A DNA stretch of 64,000 nt. Source: Listeria goaensis. Lineage in GTDB: Bacteria > Bacillota > Bacilli > Lactobacillales > Listeriaceae. Location: assembly GCF_900186125.1 (NCBI RefSeq), contig NZ_FYBQ01000003.1:1-64000 (forward strand), written 5' to 3'. The translations under genes were made by a program, and so were the position numbers. Shown piece by piece: positions 18,589 to 27,687 of this stretch (position 1 is the first letter of the stretch; the number at the start of each line of letters is the position of its first letter). The notes under the pieces were generated by a model, which was not told the DNA's origin, made no database searches, and saw nothing but the letters and a program-made list of their open reading frames with translations.

Positions 18589-18990
18589 TCAATTCCCTTC
18601 TTTCTCTAAAAGCCTTTCTAGTTTTTCAGAGGTTCCACCCGCATCATCGCTTAATTCACCTCTATCACTATCTTTGCTTAATATAATATCGATTACTAAG
18701 TCGCTGTCGTTGTTAATGATTAAGTTAACCATTATCCCCCCCATAGGATTTTCTTCTATACTACTATCATCAATTTTGTATGTGTATATAACTCCTTCAC
18801 TTGTAAAAGCTTTAGGATCATTATACATTATTGTTTTTTTATAAACTTTTTCCGCTTCTTTACTATGTACAATTTCCATCATTTCCACTTCTTCGTTGTT
18901 ATTCATATGTTTATCAACTCCCATTTTTATACCGATTACGATAGCGATTAATAGTACTATACTTATAATAATTATTGACGTTTTTTTCAT
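18589..18990 (-). CDS. Membrane-anchored small protein, candidate immunity to the adjacent lipase
   Basis: 133 residues: one N-terminal membrane helix (MKKTSIIIISIVLLIAIVIGI) with no lipobox cysteine, then an acidic outside domain with MVNLIINNDSDLVIDIILSKDSD. It ends 2 bp before the lipase-like gene, so the genes are cotranscribed. In TslA loci the immunity protein TilA is a cell-surface lipoprotein placed beside the toxin; the location and topology fit. No family motif recognised. Confidence 0.6.
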   Translation of the reverse strand: MKKTSIIIISIVLLIAIVIGIKMGVDKHMNNNEEVEMMEIVHSKEAEKVYKKTIMYNDPKAFTSEGVIYTYKIDDSSIEENPMGGIMVNLIINNDSDLVIDIILSKDSDRGELSDDAGGTSEKLERLLEKEGN

Positions 18991-19130
18991 TCTACCCCTC
19001 CTTTTACTCGACTAGAAAGTCTCTAAGGACAATCCACAGCCTATTCATTCTACCATGTGAACGATTATAAATACTTGCATTGAACATGATTTTAATGAAA
19101 CTACAGCGCTTTAGTTAGATTCCATTCATA

Positions 19131-19167
19131 AAAACGTCTCTTGTTAAACCACAAGAGACGTTTTTCG
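19131..19167. terminator. Isolated strong hairpin with T run
   Basis: AAAACGTCTCTTGT and ACAAGAGACGTTTT with a six-base loop. There is no obvious gene ending into it from the plus strand. It may insulate the lipase cassette or end an unseen transcript. Confidence 0.6.
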
Positions 19168-19270
19168 AATTCAAACAATCAGCATAAAAGTTGAAAACCA
19201 AAGTTCTGTTGGTTAATGTATTGCATACTTGTATCATAAGTTTTCACGGAATCTCGGGCTCTACGAAGAG

Positions 19271-19390
19271 TCATCCTGATTTTTCTAAAATAAAACCCTC
19301 TCCAATATTATGTATTTTTCTTACTATTTCAATATACCATACACTATTTTTAGAAGCTATTGATAGCTCATTGTACTCACTTATTTTTCT
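19271..19390 (-). pseudogene. Decayed coding fragment, unknown family
   Basis: Minus-strand frame ISEYNELSIASKNSVWYI followed by EIVRKIHNIGEGFILEKSG and a stop at 19271-19273. One frame shift upstream, DGVVVLELVEK continues it. The composition is protein-like, but no start, ribosome site or family is visible. Probably the 3' end of a lost gene. Confidence 0.35.
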
Positions 19391-19436
19391 ACCAACTCTA
19401 GGACAACCACTCCATCCTCAAAAAATCAGCAAAAAA

Positions 19437-19472
19437 AGACGCCATAGGCTTAGACAAGCCGCATAGCGCCAC
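19437..19472 (-). terminator. Terminator downstream of the DUF423 gene
   Basis: On the minus strand GGCGCTATGCGGCTT, loop, AAGCCTATGGCGTC, then seven T residues. It lies about 185 bp past the stop at 19658. Confidence 0.7.
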
Positions 19473-19657
19473 AAAAAGGGAGTTTAAGGTAAGAAAGGAT
19501 AACTTATCACTAAAAAGGGAGAAAAAGTAAATAAGTTATCGTTGCTTATGCTAATTAAATACCCCGCAAAAATAGAAATAATCCTCTTTTTCCAAATGTT
19601 TATATTAAAATTTTATGACGAAAGACTTTTTTTTGAAATAAAATGTTGGTTTCCTTT

Positions 19658-20041
19658 TTAAAATGAATGGTAACCGGGACGCGATTTTGCAGCTGCGATG
19701 ATAAAACAAAGCCAGCCGGAAATAAAACAAACGCCGCCAATTGGTGTGATGGCTCCTAAAAACGTGATTTTAGTGATGCTCAAAACGTAAAGGCTACCTG
19801 AAAATAAAATGATGCCTGCAGAAAATAGTATTATCGCGGCGCTAATAAGACGGCTGTTTAGTTTTTCTTGGACGACGCCGCAAATTAAAATCGCTACAGC
19901 GTGAAACATTTGATATTGAACGCCCGTTTCATACGTGGCCACGTGGCTGCCTAAAATATCCTTTAGCGCGTGCGCACCGAAAGCGCCAATCATGACGGCA
20001 AGCATCGCAAAAATGCCGCCCGTTATAAGACCTTTTTTCAT
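19658..20041 (-). CDS. DUF423 small membrane protein (YwdK-like)
   Basis: 127 residues with four predicted membrane helices. The N-terminal GGIFAMLAVMIGAFGAHALKDIL and TYETGVQYQMFHAVAILICG are hallmarks of DUF423/YgdD-YwdK proteins. Function is unknown in the family. It is the last gene of a three-gene run (acetyltransferase, YwdI-like, YwdK-like), 12 bp after the previous gene; the same pair occurs in Bacillus. Confidence 0.88.
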   Translation of the reverse strand: MKKGLITGGIFAMLAVMIGAFGAHALKDILGSHVATYETGVQYQMFHAVAILICGVVQEKLNSRLISAAIILFSAGIILFSGSLYVLSITKITFLGAITPIGGVCFISGWLCFIIAAAKSRPGYHSF

Positions 20042-20053
20042 CGTTCTCCCCCT

Positions 20054-20329
20054 TTAAAAATCAAACAGCGAATCACCATTCGCACCGTCTGACATATCGA
20101 GTTTTTTTCCTTGGTTTAAAGCCGGAGGGACAGCTGGTGTACTCTCGTGCGGAATGTGCGCCGCATCATTTTGGGGCGCGACATCCGTTTTAGTTTCAGA
20201 AAGAGCCAGTTCTGTGAGAATTTTCAATGTGTGCAGATGCGCGTTTTGTTCAGCGCCGCTTAGCTCCTTCGCCTGACGTAGCTCTTCCTCCATTTTTTGA
20301 AATAACGCCTGATCTGAAACGTTCACCAT
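20054..20329 (-). CDS. YwdI-like small cytosolic protein
   Basis: 91 residues. The N-terminal half is helical (SDQALFQKMEEELRQAKELSGAEQNAHLHTLKILTELAL), followed by a proline-rich linker and a short LDMSDGANGDSLFDF tail. It resembles YwdI of B. subtilis in size, first helix and position before the DUF423 gene. The start ATG directly follows the stop of the acetyltransferase gene. Role unknown. Confidence 0.7.
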   Translation of the reverse strand: MVNVSDQALFQKMEEELRQAKELSGAEQNAHLHTLKILTELALSETKTDVAPQNDAAHIPHESTPAVPPALNQGKKLDMSDGANGDSLFDF

Positions 20330-20887
20330 TTAAACTCCTTTGACTTCTTTAATAATGCGCGCTGGGTTGCCGCCGATGACAACATTGTCGCCGAAACTTT
20401 TTGTGACAACGGTGCCTGATGCGACAACGACGTTATTGCCAAGTGTCACGCCGGGATTAATAACCGCGCGTCCGCCAATCCAGGCGTTATTGCCGATTTT
20501 AACGGGCTTACCTAGTTCGAGCCCACTATTTCGTTCGGTCGGTTCAAGAGGATGCGTCGCGGTATAAATGTGCACGCCAGGCGCGAGCATGCAATTATCA
20601 CCAATATGTATTTCGCACACATCAAGCATGACGCAATCAAAATTCGCGAAGAAATTTTCGCCAAGATAAATATTTGAGCCGTAATCAACGCGGAGTGTCG
20701 GTTCTAAAAATACTTTTTCACCCGTTCCGCCGAATAGGCGTTTTAAAAGTTCAGTTCGCGCTGCTGCGTCTATTGTATCATTGATTTCGCGAATGAGTTT
20801 GCGTGCGCGTGCGCGACCATGCGCGAGTTCATAGTTGGACGGATCATACAATTCGCCCGCAAGCATTTTTTCAACTTCTTTTTTCAA
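20330..20887 (-). CDS. Maltose/galactoside O-acetyltransferase (left-handed beta-helix)
   Basis: 185 residues from a TTG start with AGAGGTG. The N-terminal Mac domain ([29 protein letters not shown]) is followed by hexapeptide repeats with the active-site His ([13 protein letters not shown]), [25 protein letters not shown] and [12 protein letters not shown]. It transfers acetyl from acetyl-CoA to sugar hydroxyls and is thought to detoxify sugars. First gene of a short operon with the YwdI- and YwdK-like genes. Confidence 0.92.
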   Translation of the reverse strand: MKKEVEKMLAGELYDPSNYELAHGRARARKLIREINDTIDAAARTELLKRLFGGTGEKVFLEPTLRVDYGSNIYLGENFFANFDCVMLDVCEIHIGDNCMLAPGVHIYTATHPLEPTERNSGLELGKPVKIGNNAWIGGRAVINPGVTLGNNVVVASGTVVTKSFGDNVVIGGNPARIIKEVKGV

Positions 20888-21040
20888 ATTCTAGCACCTC
20901 TTTCCACTATACTTCACGCTTTATTATAGCTAACTTTCACGGGGGACGCAAAATGTGGCGCTTTTTAAACAAGACAACTGCATTTTTCTTTAAAAAGTGC
21001 TATGCTAGAGGAAGTGAAAACACTAGGAGGATTCTTATTT

Positions 21041-21907
21041 ATGATTAAAGTTATTGCTTCTGATATGGACGGTACGCTACTAAATTCCGACATACGTGTT
21101 ACTGAGGAAAACGTAAAAGCGATTGAATTTGCAAGATCTAAAGGCATCCACTTTGTTTTATGTACGGGGCGGATGTACGATGATGCGATGTCGCTTATTC
21201 ACAAAGCGAATTTGTACGCGCCGGCCATTTGTATGAACGGCGCAGAAGTGCGCGATGAACACGGTAAAATTTTGTTGCAACATACGCTCGACAAAGATAT
21301 TTCGAGAAAAACATTTCAAATTCTTTCTGATTTAGGAATGTACACGGAATTGTTTACTGATATCGGGCCGATTTCGACAAACAAAGAGCAAGGTAAAGAA
21401 TTTTTGATTGAAATGTATCGCAAAATGCATCCTGACAAGCCCGTTCAATCGATTAGCGAGCAAATTGAGGAGCGCTTTCAAGCGAAAGACGTTCATGAAA
21501 TTACGGATGTCAATCGGGTTTTTGAAAACGAGGAGATGAACATCTTGAAATTCATTTCGTTCTCGCCAAACCCTGATATTTTAACTCGAGCAAAAAAAGA
21601 ACTAAGTGTGTCGAATGAACTTGCGATTACTTCTTCTTTTTCTGACAACATTGAAATCACGAATCGCGCGGCCCAAAAAGGCATTTCGTTACAATATTAT
21701 GTGGAGCGCCTCGGCGTTTCGCTTGAAGAAACATTTGCGATTGGCGACAATATGAACGACCTTTCGATGATTAAAATGGCAGGTTACAGTGTGGCGATGG
21801 GCAACGCAGAGCCGGAAGTCAAGAAACGCGCCAAATATGAAACCACCACCAATGATGAGCACGGGGTTGCGGAAGCCATTTATAAAATGCTCGAAGCAAA
21901 TGATTAA
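21041..21907 (+). CDS. Cof-type HAD-IIB sugar-phosphate phosphatase
   Basis: 288 residues from [17 protein letters not shown], the HAD motif I with both Asp residues. Motif II is VLCTGR, motif III the Lys in [13 protein letters not shown], and motif [26 protein letters not shown]. The C2-type cap is inserted between motifs II and III. Such enzymes dephosphorylate sugar phosphates, FMN or PLP precursors with low selectivity. It ends 17 bp before the pyridoxine kinase gene, so a link with vitamin B6 turnover is possible but not shown. Confidence 0.92.
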   Translation: MIKVIASDMDGTLLNSDIRVTEENVKAIEFARSKGIHFVLCTGRMYDDAMSLIHKANLYAPAICMNGAEVRDEHGKILLQHTLDKDISRKTFQILSDLGMYTELFTDIGPISTNKEQGKEFLIEMYRKMHPDKPVQSISEQIEERFQAKDVHEITDVNRVFENEEMNILKFISFSPNPDILTRAKKELSVSNELAITSSFSDNIEITNRAAQKGISLQYYVERLGVSLEETFAIGDNMNDLSMIKMAGYSVAMGNAEPEVKKRAKYETTTNDEHGVAEAIYKMLEAND

Positions 21908-21924
21908 TTTTGGAGGAATTTAAA

Positions 21925-22740
21925 ATGACGATTAAAAAAACTTTAACTATTGCTGGTTCTGATTCTAGCGGCGGCGCTGGTATCCAAGCTGATTTAAAGA
22001 CATTTGAAGAATATGGAACTTTTGGATTTTCTGCACTCACAACGATTGTGACGATGGATCCAGATAACAACTGGTCACACGGTGTGACACCTATTGATGC
22101 TAAGCTTGTGCGGGAGCAGCTCAAAACGATTTTATCGGGTGGTCCTGTTGATGCAATGAAAACGGGGATGCTAGGCTCGGTGGACATTATTAAAGCGACT
22201 CGCGAAGCCATTCTTGCACACGATTTAACCAATATTGTCATTGATCCGGTGATGGTTTGTAAGGGCGAGGACGAGCTTATTCAGCCGGAAAATGCGGCGG
22301 CGATTCGTGATTTATTGCTGCCGGTTGCGACAGTGACAACGCCAAACTTATTTGAAGCGGGGCAGCTTTCTGGTCTTGGAAAACTGAAAACGGTTGAGGA
22401 TATGAAGGCGGCGGCTAAAAAAATTCATGAACTTGGTGTAAAATATGTGGTCATTAAAGGTGGCAAAGCGCTTGAGAGCGATAAAGCGATTGATTTAATG
22501 TACGACGGCAATGATTTTACGATTTATGAAGTGGAAAAAGTTAACACAAACTATAACCACGGTGCTGGTTGTACGTTTGCGGCGGCGATTACTGCTGGTC
22601 TTGCGAAAGGTTTGTCTGTTCCTGATGCGGTTGCTAAGGCAAAAGATTTTGTCACTGCTGCTATTCAAGGCGGATTTGCTTTGAACCAATTTATTGGCCC
22701 GGTTTGGCATGGGGCTTATAATAAAGCGGAAAATCGTTAA
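21925..22740 (+). CDS. pdxK: Pyridoxine/pyridoxal kinase (ThiD-like PdxK)
   Basis: 271 residues of the ribokinase superfamily, started at the ATG behind GGAGG. Signature parts are [27 protein letters not shown] at the N terminus, [12 protein letters not shown] and the anion hole [21 protein letters not shown] with the catalytic Asp position replaced in the ...GAGC... motif (Cys type). The Cys-containing GAGC motif is typical of the Firmicute pyridoxine kinases that look like ThiD, so PdxK is preferred over HMP-P kinase. Second gene after the HAD phosphatase, ended by its own terminator. Confidence 0.85.
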   Translation: MTIKKTLTIAGSDSSGGAGIQADLKTFEEYGTFGFSALTTIVTMDPDNNWSHGVTPIDAKLVREQLKTILSGGPVDAMKTGMLGSVDIIKATREAILAHDLTNIVIDPVMVCKGEDELIQPENAAAIRDLLLPVATVTTPNLFEAGQLSGLGKLKTVEDMKAAAKKIHELGVKYVVIKGGKALESDKAIDLMYDGNDFTIYEVEKVNTNYNHGAGCTFAAAITAGLAKGLSVPDAVAKAKDFVTAAIQGGFALNQFIGPVWHGAYNKAENR

Positions 22741-22785
22741 ATTGTAAGGCTTAATTTCTATAGCTAAACGAAACGTAACAAGCAA

Positions 22786-22842
22786 AATAGACTGATGACA
22801 AATGGTGAAGATTGCCGTTTATCAACAGTCTATTGTTTTTTT
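22786..22842 (+). terminator. Terminator after pdxK
   Basis: AATAGACTG / CAGTCTATT stem with an inner ATCA-type extension and a run of seven T. Confidence 0.75.
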
Positions 22843-22899
22843 ATTTGACGTAATCATGTATAATGAATTTGAACTTATTTTAAGGGGGATTTATTTTAC

Positions 22900-23463
22900 A
22901 TGGAGCAAAATAAAGAGAAATTAACGCCTGCTGCAACGGATAAAAATTATTTTTGGCCAATTATGATTTTTTCTGCTGTGGCTGTCATTATTATTTTATT
23001 ACTTTTCTTTTCACCAATTGGTTATCAAGGTGCCGTTCATTTTGACTTAACAATTTTCCCAAGAATGAATGCGATTTTTAATAGCTTCACTTTTGTCTTC
23101 TTAGTTATTGCACTTTGGGCAATCATTGTGAAGAAAAATATTAAATTGCATCGTGGCTTCATTTTAGCTGCTTTTACTTCAACGCTATTTTTCCTCGTTT
23201 CCTATTTAACATTCCATTTTCTTTCGGCTGAAACGAGTACATTTGGTGGGACTGGCTTTGTTCGCCCGATTTATTTCTTCATTCTTATTACGCATAGTTT
23301 TCTTGCTGCGGTTGTTGTGCCACTTGCGCTGTTCGCGCTTGTTTGGGGCTGGACGATGCAAGTTGACAAGCATAAGAAAATTGTTCGTTGGACGATGCCA
23401 ATTTGGTTGTATGTTAGTTTAACTGGTGTTTTAGTGTACTTATTTATGGCGCCTTATTATTAA
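22900..23463 (+). CDS. DUF420 membrane protein (YozB/CtaM-like)
   Basis: 187 residues with five or six membrane helices. Histidines in LHRGFILAAF, SYLTFHFLSAE and ILITHSFLAAVVVPLALF fit the DUF420 family. In Bacillus and Staphylococcus, members (CtaM) are needed for heme-copper oxidase maturation. A role in respiratory oxidase assembly is therefore possible, but no oxidase genes are nearby. Single gene with a shared terminator. Confidence 0.85.
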   Translation: MEQNKEKLTPAATDKNYFWPIMIFSAVAVIIILLLFFSPIGYQGAVHFDLTIFPRMNAIFNSFTFVFLVIALWAIIVKKNIKLHRGFILAAFTSTLFFLVSYLTFHFLSAETSTFGGTGFVRPIYFFILITHSFLAAVVVPLALFALVWGWTMQVDKHKKIVRWTMPIWLYVSLTGVLVYLFMAPYY

Positions 23464-23464
23464 A

Positions 23465-23500
23465 ATAAAGGACGTAGCCACTTGGCTACGTCCTTTTATT
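23465..23500. terminator. Bidirectional terminator
   Basis: AAAGGACGTAGCCA / TGGCTACGTCCTTTT between the convergent DUF420 and hydrolase genes. It overlaps the last codon region of the latter. Confidence 0.9.
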
Positions 23501-24398
23501 TTTCAACATTTGGAACGGTATCTAAGTTTGAACCGTTATCTTTTTCCATTCCGTCTGGTAAATCCCATAAAAATTGACTTAGCAACGCGTCTACTTCAAA
23601 GCTTTCATGTAAGCCGCTATGCGTCACATTTGTTCCAGAAATTAGGCGTTCTTGGTAATTCGCTTTTGGAAAAAAGTTTCTTGCATAAAACACACTATCC
23701 ACTTGTACAAGTCCGTCTGTTCCTGTATGATTTTGATCTCCAGCAATGGCGAGCATTTGAATAGTTTTAGGAATCCTCGTTTTATTTTTTGCGAGGTTTT
23801 TAAGTGCATCTGATCCAGCTTTCAAATCATGGGCGGCTGGATCTTTTTGCAACTTAAAGTAGTCCGCCCTATCTATGCCATTAAAAGGCGTCGCAATCGC
23901 AATAAACTTTTGTGGCACGGGGTACGCGGCATCTACTGGCGTATTTTCAAGATAGCTTAAAATGGCAAGCCCTCCCATGGAATGGCCGACTAAATTGACT
24001 GTTTTAATATGCTCTTTTTCCCGAATGTATTTCATCGCATTTTGGAGCCATAACGTTTGCTTGGAAAGGCTCGCCCGGTTATCTTCAAATAAAATTTGTA
24101 CCGCTGAATCGCCGTTTTTATATTGGCTATCCAGATGACCTCTTACCTTTAATTGACCGTTTGGCTTAATCATGATTTGCATGGCGATTTGTTTAGTCCG
24201 AGAGTCGCTTCCTATTCGATTTAATAAATGACCAAATGAGTTCGCCGTTCCTTTATAGCCATGCACAAAAACTGTTGGAATAATCGTTTCCTTCACTTTT
24301 GCTTCTTCTTGTTGTGTTTTTACATATATAACGCCGAAAATGGCGACTATAGAAACAAAAAACACGGCCAGCAAACTTATCACGGTTGCTTTCCGCAT
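23496..24398 (-). CDS. Secreted/membrane-anchored alpha/beta hydrolase (DUF915-type)
   Basis: 300 residues. One N-terminal signal anchor (VISLLAVFFVSIVAIFGVIYV), then IPTVFVHGYKGTANSFGHLLNRIG (oxyanion strand), the nucleophile in NLVGHSMGGLAILSYLEN and a C-terminal His in THSGLHESFEV. The same build is seen in Listeria and Lactobacillus 'cell surface hydrolases'. An ester or peptide substrate outside the cell is likely but unknown. It is convergent with the DUF420 gene. Confidence 0.85.
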   Translation of the reverse strand: MRKATVISLLAVFFVSIVAIFGVIYVKTQQEEAKVKETIIPTVFVHGYKGTANSFGHLLNRIGSDSRTKQIAMQIMIKPNGQLKVRGHLDSQYKNGDSAVQILFEDNRASLSKQTLWLQNAMKYIREKEHIKTVNLVGHSMGGLAILSYLENTPVDAAYPVPQKFIAIATPFNGIDRADYFKLQKDPAAHDLKAGSDALKNLAKNKTRIPKTIQMLAIAGDQNHTGTDGLVQVDSVFYARNFFPKANYQERLISGTNVTHSGLHESFEVDALLSQFLWDLPDGMEKDNGSNLDTVPNVEK

Positions 24399-24476
24399 AA
24401 AGACACTTCCTTTTAACTAGAATGAGCCTATTGTAGCAAAATATATAGAAAACCGCTATCCATCAAACGATTCACT

Positions 24477-25205
24477 TTATTTTGTTTCAAAAGGCTCATT
24501 TTTTCCAACTCGATATAATTTCGTTACGGCGTGTTCTTCCACGACGATAGCATTCAAACTGCCGCCAAACACAGCTCCGCCATCAATTCCTAAGCGCGTT
24601 TGATCTTTTGAAATCCAAATATTACTCGAGCCATCACTATGTAAATTTTGAACGGGTGTATGTCCGAAAATAAATACTTTTCCTGTTCGGTTCTCGCCAA
24701 ATAAAAACGGTTCACGAATCCAGTAGAACTGTTTTTCTGCCGTCTTATGCCAGTCGGGAATCGTTAAATCTACCCCCGCATGAACAAAAACGTACTGCTT
24801 TTCCTCATGGTATAAAGGGAGATCTTGAATAAACGCGATTAGCTCGCCTGACTCCTCCATGACGCGTTTGCTAAGCTCATCAGGTGTGATTTTTTCCTCG
24901 ATATTTTCCCGTAGCAGTGATTGAATCGTCTCCATACCACCTTGGCTAATGTAATACGCCATTTTTTCAGCTGGTTCTTTCAACCAATCAAGTAGCATTT
25001 TTTCATGATTGCCAGTTAAAACGATAACATCATGTTCTTCTGATAATTGCTTAACGAGCCTAAGGACTGCACCTGGGTTTTCACCGCGATCGATTAAATC
25101 CCCTACAAATAAAAGGCGTTCCTCTTCACGATTCCAGTTTTCAAGGATTTTCTCAAGCAAGCCTATTTCACCATGCACATCGCCAACAACAAAAATCGGT
25201 TTCAT
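24477..25205 (-). CDS. Metallophosphoesterase (PrpE/bis-tetraphosphatase type Ser/Thr phosphatase)
   Basis: 242 residues with all PPP-family motifs: GDVHGE, GDLIDRGENP and GNHEKMLL, then a later FVHAG and FGHTP His ligands. It binds two metal ions and removes phosphate from phosphoproteins or cleaves dinucleoside tetraphosphates; the sequence cannot decide which. The 66-bp gap to the upstream small gene holds a terminator, so it is probably transcribed alone. Confidence 0.88.
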   Translation of the reverse strand: MKPIFVVGDVHGEIGLLEKILENWNREEERLLFVGDLIDRGENPGAVLRLVKQLSEEHDVIVLTGNHEKMLLDWLKEPAEKMAYYISQGGMETIQSLLRENIEEKITPDELSKRVMEESGELIAFIQDLPLYHEEKQYVFVHAGVDLTIPDWHKTAEKQFYWIREPFLFGENRTGKVFIFGHTPVQNLHSDGSSNIWISKDQTRLGIDGGAVFGGSLNAIVVEEHAVTKLYRVGKNEPFETK

Positions 25206-25227
25206 TCATGTTCACCTCTGTTTCAAA

Positions 25228-25262
25228 CAAAAACGTCCGATTAGAAAGAAAAAGGACGTTTT
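25228..25262 (-). terminator. Terminator after the small helical gene
   Basis: AACGTCC / GGACGTT stem, with TTTTTG on the minus strand. Confidence 0.7.
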
Positions 25263-25270
25263 TTGCCTAT

Positions 25271-25474
25271 TTATTCAATCGGATCTTTTTTTAAGTGTTT
25301 TTCAATTTTTTTAATTTCATGCCTGATGCTGCTAAGCCTTACTTCTGCAGCATTCATTGGACCGTTTTGCAACTGCGGATCTTCAAAATCACGCGAATCT
25401 GCAACTAGATTCTGATATTCATGTCTAAGGTCTATTAAGCGGTCCTCTAATTCTTTACGTTCATCTTCTTTCAC
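25271..25474 (-). CDS. Hypothetical helical protein
   Basis: 67 residues from GTG (VKEDERKELEDRL), chosen because GGAGG lies 8 bases upstream. It is almost all charged helix, likely a helical hairpin (DERKELEDRLIDLRHEYQNLV ... AAEVRLSSIRHEIKKIEKHLKK). No domain recognised, no membrane segment. Confidence 0.65.
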   Translation of the reverse strand: MKEDERKELEDRLIDLRHEYQNLVADSRDFEDPQLQNGPMNAAEVRLSSIRHEIKKIEKHLKKDPIE

Positions 25475-25651
25475 AAACGACACCTCCATCAAAAAATCAA
25501 AGACTAACTCTCCTTTTCCCTAAAAAAAGAAAAACAATCCTATTTTTCCGATAATTTAGAAGAAATTTCAATTTGCTAGCCTTTTGCTGTAACTCCTTAG
25601 TAGAATATGCTATTTTTAATACATAAATAATAGAAAAAGGAGAGATTTTTT

Positions 25652-26489
25652 ATGTTAACAAATGCAGAAATGCGGCGTGCTGCAAAAAGTGCATTACAGG
25701 GACATTGGGGAATATCAATTGGTGTTTATTTGCTTAGCATGATTATTACTGCAGCAGTATCAGCCGCGATAGGCTGGATTCCAGTTATTGGTTGGGTAGC
25801 TGGCATGCTTATTACCGGACCAATTACGATAGGTGTAACTTGGTTCTTCTTAGCGATTAGCCGACAAGATGAGCCCGATGTAGCCTATATGTTTAGCGCT
25901 TTTAAAGATTTTGGTCGAACTTTCTTAGCTTTTCTACTTGTTTCTATTTTCACATTTTTATGGTCGCTCTTATTCATTATTCCAGGCATTATTAAAGGCT
26001 ATTCTTACTCACAAACTTTCTTTATTTTAAGAGATAATCCACAAATTTCAGCACTTGATGCGATTACTCAAAGTCGTCATATGATGAACGGCTACAAAGG
26101 AAAATTATTTGGCCTTTCACTAACTTTCTTACTTTGGTATTTAATTCCTGTCGCCATCTTTATTACATCCGCGATTATCTTTGGCATTGGTGCTGCCACT
26201 GGCAATTATAACGATATGAACGGTGACGGCTCAGTCATTGACGCCATGGGCTTTGGTATTTCAATAGGCGCGATTATTCCTGCTCGGGTATCTCGTAGTC
26301 GTAGCCATTTCCATCTATTTGTTCCCTTACATGACGACCACTTTCGCTGTTTTCCACGATGAATTATTCGGCACAATCGCACCACCACTCGAAGAAGAAA
26401 CGCCATACTTCAATGAAACGTTCTCTTCTAAAGAAAACGAATCAAGCTTTGAACAGACGGAGGAAAACAAACCTGATGAACCAAAGTAA
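25652..26489 (+). pseudogene. DUF975-type membrane protein, frameshifted near its 3' end
   Basis: From ATG 25652 (GGAGAG upstream) the frame encodes a multi-helix membrane protein (LTNAEMRRAAKSALQGHWG, a DUF975 opening; later WSLLFIIPGIIKGYSYSQTFFILRDNP and ITQSRHMMNGYKGKLF, both typical). Near 26275-26290 this frame departs into a basic tail. The neighbouring frame continues as LGYLVVVAISIYLFPYMTTTFAVFHDEL and an acidic tail ending DEPK at 26489. The full length needs one base removed (838 bp, 3n+1). So it is a frameshift mutation or assembly error. The intact stop would overlap the next gene by 14 bp. Confidence 0.75.
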
Positions 26490-27006
26490 ATTCGCAGTAA
26501 ACGGCGTGAACTTTGAAATCCGCCAAGCTACTTCAAAAGATTACCAAGCAGTTGAAAAATTAATGATCGACACCGCTACTTGGTTAAAAAAATCAGGTTC
26601 TACGCAGTGGAATGACATTTTAGATGGGACAGACGTCCATCAAATCCGTGAGCGCATCCATCAAAATGAAGTTTTCCTTTTAACCCAAAAAGAGCAAACG
26701 GCTGGAACAATGATTGTGCGAAAAACGCCGAGTGCTTGGGACGAAAATTTATGGGAAGAACAGGCAACAGAACCAGCATTTTACATCCACCGCCTGATGA
26801 TTGCTCGCCCTTACAAAGGTCTGCAACTTTCAGCCCGAATGCTGCAATTCGCCGAAGAACTAGCTGCATCAGCACGTATCCCTTTCATTCGTCTAGACAC
26901 CCTCGCCTCAAATAATGCTCTCAACCAATTGTACGCCGAAACATTTACGTTTTTAAATAGTAAAGATGGTTATAGTTTGTATCAAAAAAAAGTGCAACCC
27001 AGTTAA
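26476..27006 (+). CDS. GNAT-family N-acetyltransferase
   Basis: 176 residues from MNQSKFAVNGVNFEIRQATSKDY. The ATG at 26476 overlaps the stop of the restored DUF975 frame. The GNAT fold shows FYIHRLMIARPYKGLQLSARMLQFAEELA (acetyl-CoA loop, with the usual Q/RxxGxG/A degenerated) and IPFIRLDTLASNNALNQLYAETFTF. The substrate is not evident. It ends in a terminator shared with the convergent GntR gene. Confidence 0.8.
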   Translation: MNQSKFAVNGVNFEIRQATSKDYQAVEKLMIDTATWLKKSGSTQWNDILDGTDVHQIRERIHQNEVFLLTQKEQTAGTMIVRKTPSAWDENLWEEQATEPAFYIHRLMIARPYKGLQLSARMLQFAEELAASARIPFIRLDTLASNNALNQLYAETFTFLNSKDGYSLYQKKVQPS

Positions 27007-27022
27007 CTGGGTTACACTTTTT
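26987..27022. terminator. Bidirectional terminator
   Basis: AAAGTGCAACCCAGTT / AACTGGGTTACACTTTTTT, between convergent genes. Confidence 0.88.
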
Positions 27023-27033
27023 TAGTTTTAGTA

Positions 27034-27687
27034 TTAACGAAACGCATATGTGCCGTAGTTTAAAAATAATTTTTTAATTTCTAAAAAGGCATTTTCATAA
27101 TCTTTCTTATTCAAAAATGAAATAATCACACCAAATTGTTTGATGTTGCGTTCACGCATTTCTTCGTTGTGATTCGTAATTGCATCTGCAGAAAAGTATT
27201 TGATATTGAAAAATACTTTCTTAGCCATGTCTTTAAAGTAAGGGTTTCCGGAATAATTGATTAATCGTAAGAAAAATTGATGTTCATTAAAAATGTATTC
27301 ATCTAAATCGCGCAAATATGATGCTCTGTCCATTGATTGTACACACTTTTCTAGCTCTTCGATATCCATTTCTTCCTCTGATTGTTCAATTCTATCGAAT
27401 GTTGCTTTCACAAACAATTCAATAACTTCAAGAAGTTGCACATAACGTGTGGAATCAACAATTGAATCTTTGACTACAACACCACTGTAAGTCCGGTAAT
27501 CTAAAACACCTTCTGCTACTAAAGCAGTAATCGCTTTACGAATTGGTGACCGGCTGACGCCTAATTCTTTTGATAATCGTTCTTCTGTAAGATGCTCGTC
27601 AGGCTTCAATTCACCATTTTTAATCTTTTCAATGACACTGTAATAAACAACCTTATCAAGGGTTTTGTATTCTCGTTTACTTTTCAA
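27034..27687 (-). CDS. GntR-family transcriptional regulator (FadR/FCD-like)
   Basis: 217 residues from TTG with GGAGC. The winged helix (YSVIEKIKNGELKPDEHLTEERLSKELGVSRSPIRKAITALVAEGVL) is followed by an all-helical FCD-like effector domain. The second GntR gene upstream has the same architecture and the same -FR ending, so they look like an old tandem duplication. No catabolic operon adjoins, so the target is unknown. It may respond to an organic acid, as FCD proteins do. Confidence 0.85.
   Translation of the reverse strand: MKSKREYKTLDKVVYYSVIEKIKNGELKPDEHLTEERLSKELGVSRSPIRKAITALVAEGVLDYRTYSGVVVKDSIVDSTRYVQLLEVIELFVKATFDRIEQSEEEMDIEELEKCVQSMDRASYLRDLDEYIFNEHQFFLRLINYSGNPYFKDMAKKVFFNIKYFSADAITNHNEEMRERNIKQFGVIISFLNKKDYENAFLEIKKLFLNYGTYAFR

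Larger units (their letters stand above)
18991..19657. other. Gene-poor interval with terminators, a gene fragment and an inverted repeat
   Basis: No intact gene. The interval holds a strong hairpin at 19131-19167, a decayed coding fragment at 19271-19390 on the minus strand, a terminator for the upstream membrane-protein gene at 19437-19472, and the inverted repeat GATAACTTAT / ATAAGTTATC at 19498-19507 and 19531-19540. An open frame on the plus strand at 19191-19466 has no ribosome site and no protein character. Confidence 0.5.

Noticed and set aside
19191-19466. 91-residue plus-strand frame in the gene-poor interval
   Set aside because: No ribosome site; it overlaps a terminator and a coding-like fragment on the other strand.
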